From Ww85 sp963745765 (lineage in GTDB: Bacteria; Desulfobacterota; Desulfobulbia; Desulfobulbales; Desulfocapsaceae), in assembly GCA_963745765.1 (NCBI GenBank), contig CAVUYQ010000016.1, positions 217,754-281,753 of the forward strand: DNA of 64,000 nt. Direction: 5' to 3'. Positions 26,885 through 34,475 of this stretch are shown one piece after another. A model generated the notes under the pieces. That model ran no database searches. It was not told where the DNA came from and was given only the letters and a program-made list of their open reading frames with translations. Position 1 is the first letter of the stretch, and each line of letters starts with the position of its first letter. The translations under genes were made by a program, and so were the position numbers.

Positions 26885-27535
26885 ATGATCATTGATTACC
26901 AATCATATTTTGACAACATTCCAAGCTGCCCCCACTGCAAAACCACCCTTTCCTGCTGTGAGGCTCCGCCTATGCATATCGGTGATGGACTCGGCTGGGG
27001 TTCGGAAATCCTCTATATCTGTCTGAACGATGAATGTCCCCTTTATATACGGGGGTGGCAGCAGATAGAGGAAAAATACGGGCACCGGTCATCCTATCGC
27101 TATATGCGGCTGCCCAACAGCGAGGAATCAAACGTGATGATGGTGGCAAGCCCTGACGCCTTTAAGGGGAGCATCGTTGATCCTGAAGCGGTAAAGGTAC
27201 AAAATAAACGCTACCAGGAGGAGAAACGGGCACTTGAGCAACTCGACACCTGTGTTGAAGAGAATAACCTCAAGCCTGTTCTGCACCTCATACTGGACGA
27301 AGGGTCAGCAATAAACGGCAGGAAAAAAGCCGTTGCACTGCTTGCCAGGTTAAATGATTTAACCTGCATTGATCCCATCAGGAACCATACCTTCCGGGAC
27401 CCGTCGCTTGAGTCCGACTGTAATATGGCCATTGCGCAGATTCTTAAGGCAAATTACAAAAAGGAATGTCCGTTCTGCATGGAGCTTATCAAGGCCAAGG
27501 CGCAAATCTGCATGCATTGCGGAAAGGAAGTCTGA
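26885..27535 (+). CDS. Zinc-ribbon protein of unknown function
   Basis: A 216-residue cytosolic protein with a metal-binding site at each end. N-terminal: SCPHCKTTLSCC, and after a Gly-rich stretch YICLNDECPLY. C-terminal: CPFCMELIKAKAQICMHCG, a clear zinc ribbon. The middle has a helical, HEAT-like region (LHLILDEGSAINGRKKAVALLARL). AGGAG lies 5 nt before the ATG. It follows the aromatic fusion gene by 51 nt. I recall similar proteins in Desulfobacterota but no assigned function. Confidence 0.75.
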   Translation: MIIDYQSYFDNIPSCPHCKTTLSCCEAPPMHIGDGLGWGSEILYICLNDECPLYIRGWQQIEEKYGHRSSYRYMRLPNSEESNVMMVASPDAFKGSIVDPEAVKVQNKRYQEEKRALEQLDTCVEENNLKPVLHLILDEGSAINGRKKAVALLARLNDLTCIDPIRNHTFRDPSLESDCNMAIAQILKANYKKECPFCMELIKAKAQICMHCGKEV

Positions 27536-27598
27536 TTTTAGTTCTTGAAAAAGTCAGCCGTTACTATTATAAGATGCAACTCCAATCGTATCAACATG

Positions 27599-27675
27599 GT
27601 GGGTGTAGCTCAGCTGGTTAGAGCATCTGGTTGTGGCCCAGAAGGCCGGGGGTTCAAATCCCCTCACTCACCCCA
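27599..27675 (+). tRNA. tRNA-His (GTG)
   Basis: Full cloverleaf: acceptor GTGGGTG (27599-27605) pairs with CACTCAC (27665-27671); D arm GCTC/GAGC; anticodon arm TCTGG-TTGTGGC-CCAGA with anticodon GTG; T arm around TTCAAAT; encoded CCA at 27673-27675. The base before the gene is G (27598) and position 73 is C, the G-1:C73 pair specific to tRNA-His. Confidence 0.97.
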
Positions 27676-27683
27676 TTATATCA

Positions 27684-27722
27684 AGCACTTATGAGCCTGT
27701 CTCATAAGTGCTTTTTTATTTT
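27684..27722 (+). terminator. Rho-independent terminator after tRNA-His
   Basis: Perfect 12-bp stem AGCACTTATGAG / CTCATAAGTGCT with loop CCTGT, followed directly by TTTTTATTTT. It lies 9 nt after the tRNA CCA end. Confidence 0.92.
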
Positions 27723-28078
27723 AGTATCACCCCGCCGCCTATTTATCCACCACGTAGAAATTCCTTTTCACCCCCCCGTGACTGGATTCTATGGGATTTC
27801 CTCTATCCCTATATCAAGAAATTCAGGACACATGTAACCCTGAAGAGCGACGGTTTGACGGTGAACTGCCAAGGGTAGTGTTTAACTCTTGAGATCGTTA
27901 ACCTGGCAGCATTTACCCATGAAACATCTCAACTCACCCGCCTAACCATCCATTACATTACTTCTTGAAATACAGGATTATTTCTAGTAGTTACAGTAGC
28001 AGTAAAGACTATGTCGGACTTGGTTCTTTCTTTATAACACTCAAGATTGCAGATTATACAGGGACTATATAATTACTT
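27723..28078. other. Non-coding stretch between tRNA-His and cassette-like region
   Basis: About 355 bp with no convincing open frame, hairpin or RNA gene. It could hold a degraded integration site, but I see no repeat of the tRNA 3' end and no integrase fragment. Confidence 0.45.
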
Positions 28079-28218
28079 GATGGCTCCCAAAAACCGGGAG
28101 CCATCGCCCAGGATCAGGCACGCGCCTAAAAACGAATTATGTACAAAACTGCAAGTACTCGCCATCAACAGGATTCAGCCAGACGCATAATACGCGCTCC
28201 TGATCCTGGGCGTTATGC
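28079..28218. repeat. Hairpin plus attC-like palindrome upstream of brnT
   Basis: Two linked inverted repeats. First GATGGCTCCC/GGGAGCCATC (28079-28088, 28096-28105) with a 7-nt loop. Then CGCCCAGGATCAGG (28105-28118) pairs perfectly with CCTGATCCTGGGCG (28199-28212), and shorter inner pairings (ACGCGC/GCGCT, ATTATG/CATAAT) continue the arm. The right arm runs into GCGTTATGC at 28210-28218, resembling the R' end of an integron attC site (core GTT). The left arm lacks a clean AAC core, so this is a weaker attC candidate than the one at 28784. Confidence 0.45.
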
Positions 28219-28246
28219 TAAAAAATAAATTGAATTACCATTACCA

Positions 28247-28252
28247 TATAAT
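28247..28252 (+). promoter_or_regulatory. Possible -10 element of brnTA
   Basis: TATAAT lies 13 nt before the brnT ATG in an AT-rich stretch. An alternative pair is TTGAAT (28230-28235), 17 nt, TATATT (28253-28258). Either would give a very short leader. BrnA-type antitoxins repress their own promoter, so an operator is expected here. Confidence 0.35.
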
Positions 28253-28264
28253 TATATTGTAAAT

Positions 28265-28552
28265 ATGGATAAGCTAATCTTCGAATGGGATAACAAGAAA
28301 GTAACTGAAAATATTATTAAACATGGAATCTCCTTTGAAGAAGCGCAATCTGTTTTCTTTGATGAAAAGGCCATCCAGTTTTGGGACGAAACTCATTCTG
28401 GACAAGAAGAAAGATTTTTAATGTTAGGCCTAAGCAACAAAATGCGCATCATCCTAGTTGTTCATTGTTTTCGTGAAAATGATTCTACAATTAGGATTAT
28501 ATCCGCCAGAAAAGCAACCAAGAACGAAATGCGACATTACCCAGGTGGTTGA
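28265..28552 (+). CDS. brnT: BrnT family ribonuclease toxin
   Basis: Type II toxin, 95 residues, with a RelE-like fold; BrnT proteins cleave RNA and arrest translation. Family pattern: FEWDNKKVTENIIKHGISFEEAQSVF at the start, the central E-R-F-L-M-L-G strand and the end IRIISARKATKNEMRHY, where the conserved Arg/His residues act in catalysis. The antitoxin gene follows after 1 nt, the usual BrnT-BrnA order. It lies between two attC-like sites, a common setting for toxin-antitoxin cassettes that stabilise integron arrays. Confidence 0.9.
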   Translation: MDKLIFEWDNKKVTENIIKHGISFEEAQSVFFDEKAIQFWDETHSGQEERFLMLGLSNKMRIILVVHCFRENDSTIRIISARKATKNEMRHYPGG

Positions 28553-28553
28553 A

Positions 28554-28763
28554 ATGAAAAAAGAATATGATTTATCAAAAATGAAAATGAAGAAAAATCC
28601 ATTTGCAAAGCAATTGAAAAAGCAAGTAACCCTAAGAATGGGTGTCGACGTAATAGAATACTTCAAAGATATGTCCGATAAAACAGGTATTCCCTATCAA
28701 AACCTCATTAATCTGTACTTACGAGAGTGTGTGACTTCAAGACGAAAATTATCTTTTCAATAA
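28554..28763 (+). CDS. brnA: BrnA family antitoxin
   Basis: A 69-residue antitoxin with a C-terminal ribbon-helix-helix DNA-binding part: KQVTLRMGVDVIEYFKDMS, then TGIPYQNLINLYLREC. The N-terminal half (KKEYDLSKMKMKKNPF) is the flexible toxin-binding segment. Start ATG at 28554 is 1 nt after the brnT stop, with AGGTGG upstream. It should neutralise BrnT and repress the operon. Confidence 0.85.
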   Translation: MKKEYDLSKMKMKKNPFAKQLKKQVTLRMGVDVIEYFKDMSDKTGIPYQNLINLYLRECVTSRRKLSFQ

Positions 28764-28783
28764 ACAAATTTAATATCAAGCAT

Positions 28784-28839
28784 AATCAAACGCTTCAGTT
28801 GACCGCAAAAGGCTGCGGCAACTGAGCTTACCGTTGGGC
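28784..28839 (+). repeat. attC-like recombination site
   Basis: Stem TCAGTTG-A-CCGCA (28795-28807) pairs with TGCGGCAACTGA (28814-28825), leaving one unpaired A at 28802, as in the extrahelical bases of attC sites. The right end is GTTGGGC (28833-28839), a full match to the R' consensus GTTRRRY. The left end ATCAAACGC carries the AAC core of R''. It separates brnTA from the epimerase gene. Folding and HattCI-type scoring were not run. Confidence 0.6.
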
Positions 28840-28869
28840 CTCTCACGCTTTCAATTTAGGAGAATAGCT

Positions 28870-29784
28870 ATGCATACGATACTTGGCGCAAATGGTATTA
28901 TTGCTCAAGAGCTTTCGCGAGCACTGGACGAATTTACACAGGACATTCGGCAGGTGAGCCGGACTCCTCGAAAGGTGAACCCGACCGACGAGACATTTGT
29001 CGCCGATCTATTGGACGGTCAAGCAACCGTAAATGCGGTGTCCGGTAGCGAGGTGGTCTACTTGGTAGCTGGCTTGAAGTACAACGCCGCCGTGTGGCAA
29101 GAGCAATGGCCGCGCGTGATGCGCAACGCAATCGACGCCTGCAAGCAGCATGGAGCGCGTCTTGTGTTCTTCGACAACGTTTATGCCTATGGACGAGTGG
29201 ACGGCGTGATGACAGAACGCACACCATTTAACCCAATCAGCAAGAAAGGAGAGGTCAGAGCGAAGATTGCAACAATGTTGCTCGACGAAATGCGCAGCGG
29301 CAATCTACAGGCGATGATCGTGCGTTCGGCCGATTTCTACGGTCCCGGCGCAATACAAAGCTTTCCGCACGCGACTGTGTTTGATCGCCTAAAGTCTGGA
29401 AAAACACCTCAATGGATAGGCAATCCGAATACCGTACACACCTTTACGTTTACACCAGACGCTGGTCGTGCAGTGGCTATGCTTGGTCGAGCATCGGATG
29501 CATACGGCCAGACGTGGCACCTGCCAACCACCAAGGAACCACTAACGGGAAAGGATTTCGTGGGTTTGGCATGCGACCTGGCAGGACAGCCCTTTAAGCT
29601 GCAAGTTGTACCAGGTTGGATGTTGAAACTCATGGGCATCTTTATGCCAGTGATTCGCGAAAATGAGGAAATGATGTATCAGTTTGAATATGACTATCGC
29701 TTTGACAGCAGCAAGATTGAATCCGCACTTGGCTTACAACCGACACCATATCGTCAGGGGATCGGTGAGTCACTGAGAGCTTAA
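28870..29784 (+). CDS. NAD(P)-dependent epimerase/dehydratase family protein
   Basis: Extended short-chain dehydrogenase, 304 residues, with the N-terminal dinucleotide motif GANGIIAQE (variant of GxxGxxG), the active-site region NVYAYGRVDGV with the Tyr of the YxxxK type (the Lys is not obvious), and a substrate domain ending in a P-x-P-Y-R motif. ATG at 28870 has AGGAG upstream. Codon use is GC-richer than in the brnTA pair next to it, so origins differ. Its substrate is unknown. It starts 30 nt after an attC-like end and stops just before another attC-like half, which fits a gene cassette. Confidence 0.82.
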   Translation: MHTILGANGIIAQELSRALDEFTQDIRQVSRTPRKVNPTDETFVADLLDGQATVNAVSGSEVVYLVAGLKYNAAVWQEQWPRVMRNAIDACKQHGARLVFFDNVYAYGRVDGVMTERTPFNPISKKGEVRAKIATMLLDEMRSGNLQAMIVRSADFYGPGAIQSFPHATVFDRLKSGKTPQWIGNPNTVHTFTFTPDAGRAVAMLGRASDAYGQTWHLPTTKEPLTGKDFVGLACDLAGQPFKLQVVPGWMLKLMGIFMPVIRENEEMMYQFEYDYRFDSSKIESALGLQPTPYRQGIGESLRA

Positions 29785-29808
29785 GTGTGAACCCATGTGC
29801 AAGTCTTC

Positions 29809-29830
29809 ACCCAACAACGCCATCAACTGG
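29809..29830 (+). repeat. Left half of an attC-like site
   Basis: ACCCAAC (29809-29815) matches the attC R'' consensus RYYYAAC and is followed by AACGCCATCAACTGG. The matching right half (CCAGTTGA ... GTTGGGT type) is not found in the next 150 bp, so the site appears truncated. Confidence 0.4.
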
Positions 29831-30142
29831 AATCGAAGTGCGAATGCCAGGGCAGCTACTATTGTTCCAGCAGGAATCTGTTTGATACCATCGACTATAT
29901 TTCAACCATAACCGGTCAGGAAATTAACAAAAGCTACCGGCAAATATAGCGCAAAATCATTTATTGTCAAAATCGAGACTATTATAGATAAAAATCAGTT
30001 CGAGCAACTGAGAAAGGTCGCCAAAGATAATCTTCTGGAACAAGCCAGATGCGAAGAGCCGGAACTTACCCCACTATATCTGGACAATAAGCAAAAAAAA
30101 TAGATCGACGAGCACGCCTCTGTTCGGAATGCGTTAAAGGCT
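29831..30142. other. Decayed coding remnants
   Basis: No intact gene. Short frames can be read: one holds GSYYCSSRNLFDTIDYIS and ends at 29949; another (from about 29959) runs KSFIVKIETIIDKNQFEQ and stops at TAG 30101-30103, directly in frame with the next small gene. It looks like the broken start of an older locus cut by the end of the cassette cluster. Confidence 0.4.
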
Positions 30143-30442
30143 ATGGAATTAATACGAGACAACAGGTTTGATGAATATATCCGGTTCGTGGAACCCAGAG
30201 GACTAAAATCCAACCCGGATGCAATTAGAAATTGGTTCCTGTCCAGACACAATCATTTTGCTGGTTTACATCCTTCAATTGCCTATCATTTGATTGATAA
30301 AGAAATGTATGAAAAAATCACCGCCGATAAAACAAAATTGACTATCCCATTGGTCCTGAAAAGGAAAAATCTTAAAGATACTTATATTGAAGTTCAGATG
30401 AATAAGGAGGGAGACAGATGGTTCGTTTCATACATACAATAA
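30143..30442 (+). CDS. Hypothetical protein, possibly truncated
   Basis: A 99-residue frame from an ATG without a clear ribbosome-binding site. The same frame stays open upstream to the TAG at 30101, and before that another open stretch exists in the same frame, so this may be the C-terminal part of a longer protein broken by a stop. The end (LKRKNLKDTYIEVQMNKEGD, then RWFVSYIQ) looks like strands of a small alpha/beta or NTF2-like domain. No family is recognised. Confidence 0.4.
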   Translation: MELIRDNRFDEYIRFVEPRGLKSNPDAIRNWFLSRHNHFAGLHPSIAYHLIDKEMYEKITADKTKLTIPLVLKRKNLKDTYIEVQMNKEGDRWFVSYIQ

Positions 30443-30870
30443 CCCGTCAGTCGAGCGGACGTATCCAATATTTCCTGATTCCACCTTCCTAATGCAACTC
30501 TTAAGCGGCTGGAGCCAAAAAAAAAACCGTTCCAAGGGCAGTTTCTATAAATATGTATGGCTGAGTCCCGTCAAATTTCTCGGTGAATATAGTGAGAAGA
30601 GGAACGGATCGACCCACGAATAAATAAACTCCTCGACAGCTGCGTAACGGGAAGTTTATCTGCTTCACGGTATCCGGCCTTATCCAGCCTGTTTGCATCG
30701 CATCCAGAACAACAGGAAGACGTTACCGGCAAACAAGCTTTTGTCATCAGTATGCTTTAGCCTTGAATTTGCACCAATTCACCTATAATATAGTCTCGTA
30801 ATTATTTGATAACCGACCTTATTTATGTATCAACCCGCTGTGCAACAATAAGCTCTGGTGAGATGACTCC
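30443..30870. other. Intergenic region
   Basis: About 430 bp without a convincing gene. It contains an A10 tract near 30518-30527. The promoter of the following three-gene operon must lie towards its 3' end; TTATTTGATAACCG near 30801 is AT-rich, but no clear promoter pair is visible. Confidence 0.4.
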
Positions 30871-31719
30871 ATGACAGATACCCCTATACCAGTCTCCAAG
30901 CTTGACAGGCCGGAGATACTCAGTTCCCTCTTCTCTCCGGTAAAATTGAAACGGCCGTCGACACCAATCTCGAGCAGTGATCTTGAAATAGTTGTTTCCG
31001 CAACCGGAGTGACACTTGGCTGCAGGCTCCATGTAAACAGTCCAGACGACCCCCTTATCATTTTTTTTCACGGGAACGGTGAAACGGTCGCCGATTACGA
31101 CGATATCGGCCAGGCTTTCAACCAGGTCGGTCTTAACATCCTTATCGCCACCTATAGAGGGTACGGCTGGAGTACCGGGGAGCCAAGTGTTTCTGCCCTT
31201 TTTTCGGATAACCTGAAGATACTGGAATATATAACCGCCGATAACGGCGATTACGCGCTAAACGGTCCTCTCTTTATCATGGGAAGGTCAATTGGTTCGG
31301 CAAGTGCTATTGATCTTGTCCATCGTCGTCCGGAGCTTGTTAAAGGGCTGATCATCGATAGCGGTTTTGCGGACAGCCTGCCACTGGCTAAAAGACTTGG
31401 TTATGATTTGACGGGTGCTGATATAACAGAAGAAGATTGTTTTAATAATATTCCGAAGATCAGGGAAATAAAGGTTCCTACCCTTATTTTGCATGGAGCT
31501 CGTGATCAGGTGATCCCGCTGGCGGAAGCTGAAAAGCTCCAGGCCGAAAGCGGCGCCAGGGTTAAACAGTTTCAGATCATCCCGGGAGCAGATCATAATT
31601 CACTTATTGAAATGGCCGGTCATCTGTATTTTGAAGCCATCAAAAAATTCACCAATGAAGTCACCGGCAGAAATACCTGGCGGCAAAGGCGAAAACAGTT
31701 CAAAAACAATGCGGAGTAG
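30871..31719 (+). CDS. Alpha/beta hydrolase
   Basis: A 282-residue serine hydrolase of the alpha/beta fold (BAAT/DUF676-like 'FHGNGET' group). The oxyanion motif FFHGNG is at 66-70, TYRGYGWSTGEPS follows, the nucleophile is S140 in GRSIGS, and the acid and His lie in LHGARDQVIP and PGADHNSL. No signal peptide or lipobox is seen, so it is cytosolic. It is the first gene of a likely operon with the solute-binding lipoprotein (3-nt gap) and dCMP deaminase. Substrate unknown. Confidence 0.85.
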   Translation: MTDTPIPVSKLDRPEILSSLFSPVKLKRPSTPISSSDLEIVVSATGVTLGCRLHVNSPDDPLIIFFHGNGETVADYDDIGQAFNQVGLNILIATYRGYGWSTGEPSVSALFSDNLKILEYITADNGDYALNGPLFIMGRSIGSASAIDLVHRRPELVKGLIIDSGFADSLPLAKRLGYDLTGADITEEDCFNNIPKIREIKVPTLILHGARDQVIPLAEAEKLQAESGARVKQFQIIPGADHNSLIEMAGHLYFEAIKKFTNEVTGRNTWRQRRKQFKNNAE

Positions 31720-31722
31720 GCT

Positions 31723-32529
31723 ATGAAAGGCTATCAAAGACAATTGATCCCATTTATTACCTTCATTTCAGTTCTCTTTCTTTCTGGAGCCTGTGCTCCT
31801 GTTGCGACTGATTCCGCTGATCAATCCGCGGCAGGAGAAACTGCAATCATCCGGGTCGGCGTAACCGCCAACGCTCCTCCTCTGATTTACAAGAGGAACA
31901 ATAAAATAACTGGTCTCGAGGCAGCATTTGCCTTCAAACTTGGTGATTACCTCAAGAAAAAAGTTGTCTTTGTCGAGGTGCCATGGGACAAGCAGATTGA
32001 CTACCTGAACCAGGGTAAAACAGACATCATCATGTCCGGCATGACGATTACCGAGGAACGTTCATTTCTCGTTAACTTCACCGAGCCATACATGCGTTCC
32101 GGCCAGATCATGCTCGTGCGCATGGCAGACCAGTCTCGTTTCAGTGGCGGCATCGGCTCTATTCTGAATAGAAACTACAAGATAGGATCCGTGCCCGATA
32201 CCACCAGTGATTTTTTTATCACACGCACTATCACCAGACCACAGGTGGTTTATTTTAAAAATCCACAGGCAGCGGTTAAGGGCCTCATCAGCAAAACAAT
32301 CGACGTGTTTGTCTATGATGCTCCCATAGTCTGTTATTATGCCGCAATGTATCAGTCTGACAAACTGGTCCCCATTCTCGACATGGGAACGGAGGAATAC
32401 CTTGCCTGGGCCGTCAGAAAAGGTGATACAGAATTACTGCAGGAAGCAAACGGTTTTCTTGATTCCATGCGACAACAGGACCTTCTTGAAAAGGAGATCA
32501 AAAACTGGATACCCTATCTCTTCCGGTAA
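31723..32529 (+). CDS. Amino-acid-type solute-binding lipoprotein
   Basis: Family 3 periplasmic substrate-binding protein (as in polar amino-acid ABC transporters), 268 residues. It has a lipoprotein signal with lipobox LSGAC and Cys at C24. The mature part has IIRVGVTANAPPLIYKRNN, GLEAAFAFKLGDYL and the conserved DIIMSGMTITEERS near residue 105. No permease or ATPase gene is adjacent, so it may serve a distant transporter or a sensor. It lies between the hydrolase and dCMP deaminase genes. Confidence 0.85.
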   Translation: MKGYQRQLIPFITFISVLFLSGACAPVATDSADQSAAGETAIIRVGVTANAPPLIYKRNNKITGLEAAFAFKLGDYLKKKVVFVEVPWDKQIDYLNQGKTDIIMSGMTITEERSFLVNFTEPYMRSGQIMLVRMADQSRFSGGIGSILNRNYKIGSVPDTTSDFFITRTITRPQVVYFKNPQAAVKGLISKTIDVFVYDAPIVCYYAAMYQSDKLVPILDMGTEEYLAWAVRKGDTELLQEANGFLDSMRQQDLLEKEIKNWIPYLFR

Positions 32530-32534
32530 CAAAC

Positions 32535-33044
32535 ATGAGCGGAATGATAAAAAAACGATCGGATTATCTTTCCTGGGACGAGTACTTTATGGCCGTTGCC
32601 TTACTGTCTGCGGAACGGAGTAAAGATCCCAACACCCAGGTAGGCGCCTGTATTGCCAATGATCAAAACAAGATCGTCGGCGTTGGTTATAACGGTTTTC
32701 CCATAGGCTGTTCGGATGATGAATTACCATGGGATCGCCAGGGAGCATTCCTGTCGACCAAATATCCGTATGTCTGTCATGCAGAGTTGAACGCTGTTCT
32801 AAATGCGATACCGACTGACCTCAGAACCTGCAGAATCTATGTCGGATTATTCCCCTGTAATGAGTGTACCAAAGTAATAATACAATCAGGAATACATGAA
32901 ATTATCTACCTCTCGGATAAATACAGTGACACGGATCTGGTAAAAGCGTCAAAACGGATGCTGGATCTGGCACCCCACATATCTTATCGCCGTTTTATGC
33001 CGGTCCGGCCCGGTATTAAACTGAGTTTTGATGACCACACCTGA
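32535..33044 (+). CDS. dCMP deaminase family protein
   Basis: Zinc-dependent deaminase converting dCMP to dUMP for thymidylate synthesis. Zinc-site motif HAE at 82-84 (CHAELNAVL) and PCNEC with C108 and C111. SWDEYFMAVALLSAERSKDPNTQVG is the typical N-terminus of this group. 169 residues, normal for the non-allosteric/eukaryote-like type. An ATG at 32544 would also fit. It is 5 nt after the lipoprotein gene. Riboflavin-type deaminases share the fold but lack the C-terminal partner domain pattern. Confidence 0.9.
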   Translation: MSGMIKKRSDYLSWDEYFMAVALLSAERSKDPNTQVGACIANDQNKIVGVGYNGFPIGCSDDELPWDRQGAFLSTKYPYVCHAELNAVLNAIPTDLRTCRIYVGLFPCNECTKVIIQSGIHEIIYLSDKYSDTDLVKASKRMLDLAPHISYRRFMPVRPGIKLSFDDHT

Positions 33045-33064
33045 GGGTAAGCTGGACATAGACC

Positions 33065-34078
33065 TCAGTCAGTACTGTTGTGTTTATACCCTCTAAAGGA
33101 AATGTCCGTCTCACTTTTTCCGGAACGCAAATTCACGCCTGATCCGCCGGTAATCGTTCCTATACGGTACAGCGTTTGACTTGTTTTGCCGGCCATATAT
33201 CGCTCCAATTCTTCTTCTTTCCCCGCTTTTACCGTGAAAACCAGGTGAAAATCCTCTCCTCCGGAAAGCATGAGCTGCATGGGATTGCAGTTAAGCGCTT
33301 CACAGACACCGCGTAGATTTTGATGGCAGGGAATCTTAAAATCGTCAATTTCAGCACCGACATCACTTTTTCGGCAAAGGTGCGCCAGATCGGTTGCAAT
33401 ACCATCAGAAATATCCTGCATCGCCGTCACGGTACCGCTTTCGGCTAAAAGTATTCCGCAGCTGAGATCAGGAGATGGATCAAGATGCCTTTGAACAAAG
33501 GGTCGGCACAAACACTCATCAAGAACTGATCGAACGTGAGGTTTCTGACAGAGCGCCAGACCGGCTGCGGCAGAGCCCAGATGACCGGAGACATAAATGG
33601 AATCCCCCGGGCCTGCTCCTTCTCTAAGAATGGCTCTGCCGGTTGAAACCGTGCCCAACAGCGTAATGCTGATAGTAAGTTTTTCTCCTCGCACCGTATC
33701 ACCGCCGGCAAGGACTATATTATATTCGGAGAGCATAGACCGGAAACCGTCATGAAAAGCGACGAGCCAGTCCTGATCCAACTGACCCGGCAGAGCTATA
33801 CAGAGAAAAGCAAATTGAGGAGTACCGCCCATGGCGGCGATATCGCTGATGTTAACGGCCAGTGCCTTACGGCCAAGAGCAAAGGGAGGATGCCATACAA
33901 GGTCGAAGTGAACATCCTCAACAAGCATGTCGGCAGTTACGACGAGATCCTGCCCGCCTGATGGCCTGATTACCGCGCAATCATCACCAATACCGTTGAT
34001 AAGGTTTTGAACTGATCCCGATTCCTGACTACTGAATAGTTCGATAATGCCGGATTCGAGCCACCTCTTTTTTTCCAT
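33065..34078 (-). CDS. thiL: Thiamine-monophosphate kinase
   Basis: Phosphorylates thiamine phosphate to thiamine diphosphate with ATP, the last step of the pathway. Motifs: IGDDCAVI near residue 31, the metal site VVTADMLVEDVHFDL, NISDIAAMGGTPQFA, GGDTVRG and later QDISDGIATDL and MLSGGEDFHLVFT. 337 residues, normal. The 129-residue hypothetical gene ends 7 nt upstream of its start, so co-transcription is likely. It converges with the dCMP deaminase gene, 20 bp between stops. No TPP riboswitch is visible. Confidence 0.95.
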   Translation of the reverse strand: MEKKRWLESGIIELFSSQESGSVQNLINGIGDDCAVIRPSGGQDLVVTADMLVEDVHFDLVWHPPFALGRKALAVNISDIAAMGGTPQFAFLCIALPGQLDQDWLVAFHDGFRSMLSEYNIVLAGGDTVRGEKLTISITLLGTVSTGRAILREGAGPGDSIYVSGHLGSAAAGLALCQKPHVRSVLDECLCRPFVQRHLDPSPDLSCGILLAESGTVTAMQDISDGIATDLAHLCRKSDVGAEIDDFKIPCHQNLRGVCEALNCNPMQLMLSGGEDFHLVFTVKAGKEEELERYMAGKTSQTLYRIGTITGGSGVNLRSGKSETDISFRGYKHNSTD

Positions 34079-34085
34079 TACCTGC

Positions 34086-34475
34086 TCACTTGATTCTTTT
34101 CATCAGGGTTTTTCTTGAACTTTTGACACTTCCAATGGCCACTTTTTCTTCCGGGGGTTGTGTGTGCTCCATTACCTCAACGGCTTGAAAGAAACGTTTC
34201 TCGCCGCCCATGGTGAAAATCTCCCCACCGGTCATCTGGGCGGTTCTCAGTGTCCAGATGACCTTCTGCAGCGGTATGGTAAAAAAGGTTACGCCCACAT
34301 TCCACCATTCATCTTTCTTGATCTTGTCACGCTCAATGGATGTAACCAGTCCATAAAGGATTAAGCGGGGGTCCTGGGCAATGACGAGCACAATATCACC
34401 CTTTTCCGTTCGTTTTTTGAACGGAAGGACCGATCTCAGGTCCTCGACAAGCTTTTCAATATCATTTATTTCCAT
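34086..34475 (-). CDS. Hypothetical protein, 129 residues
   Basis: Not recognised. The ATG at 34475 overlaps the stop of the upstream membrane-protein locus by 14 nt, suggesting translational coupling. The N-terminal two thirds look like a small beta-rich domain (KGDIVLVIAQDPRLILYGLVTSI, then WWNVGVTFFTIPLQKVIWTLR), with a basic tail (SSRKTLMKRIK). No signal peptide or cysteine pair. It probably works with the preceding protein and lies directly before thiL. Confidence 0.6.
   Translation of the reverse strand: MEINDIEKLVEDLRSVLPFKKRTEKGDIVLVIAQDPRLILYGLVTSIERDKIKKDEWWNVGVTFFTIPLQKVIWTLRTAQMTGGEIFTMGGEKRFFQAVEVMEHTQPPEEKVAIGSVKSSRKTLMKRIK

Noticed and set aside
28079..28105. Hairpin GATGGCTCCC/GGGAGCCATC as a terminator
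   Set aside because: No T-tract follows on either strand, and no gene ends just before it; kept as part of the attC-like structure.
27675..30870. tRNA-His attachment site repeat
   Set aside because: No second copy of the tRNA 3' sequence (CCCCTCACTCACCCCA) was found downstream in this stretch.
34079..34085. TPP riboswitch expected near thiL
   Set aside because: The gene is preceded closely by another coding region and no THI-box pattern is visible.
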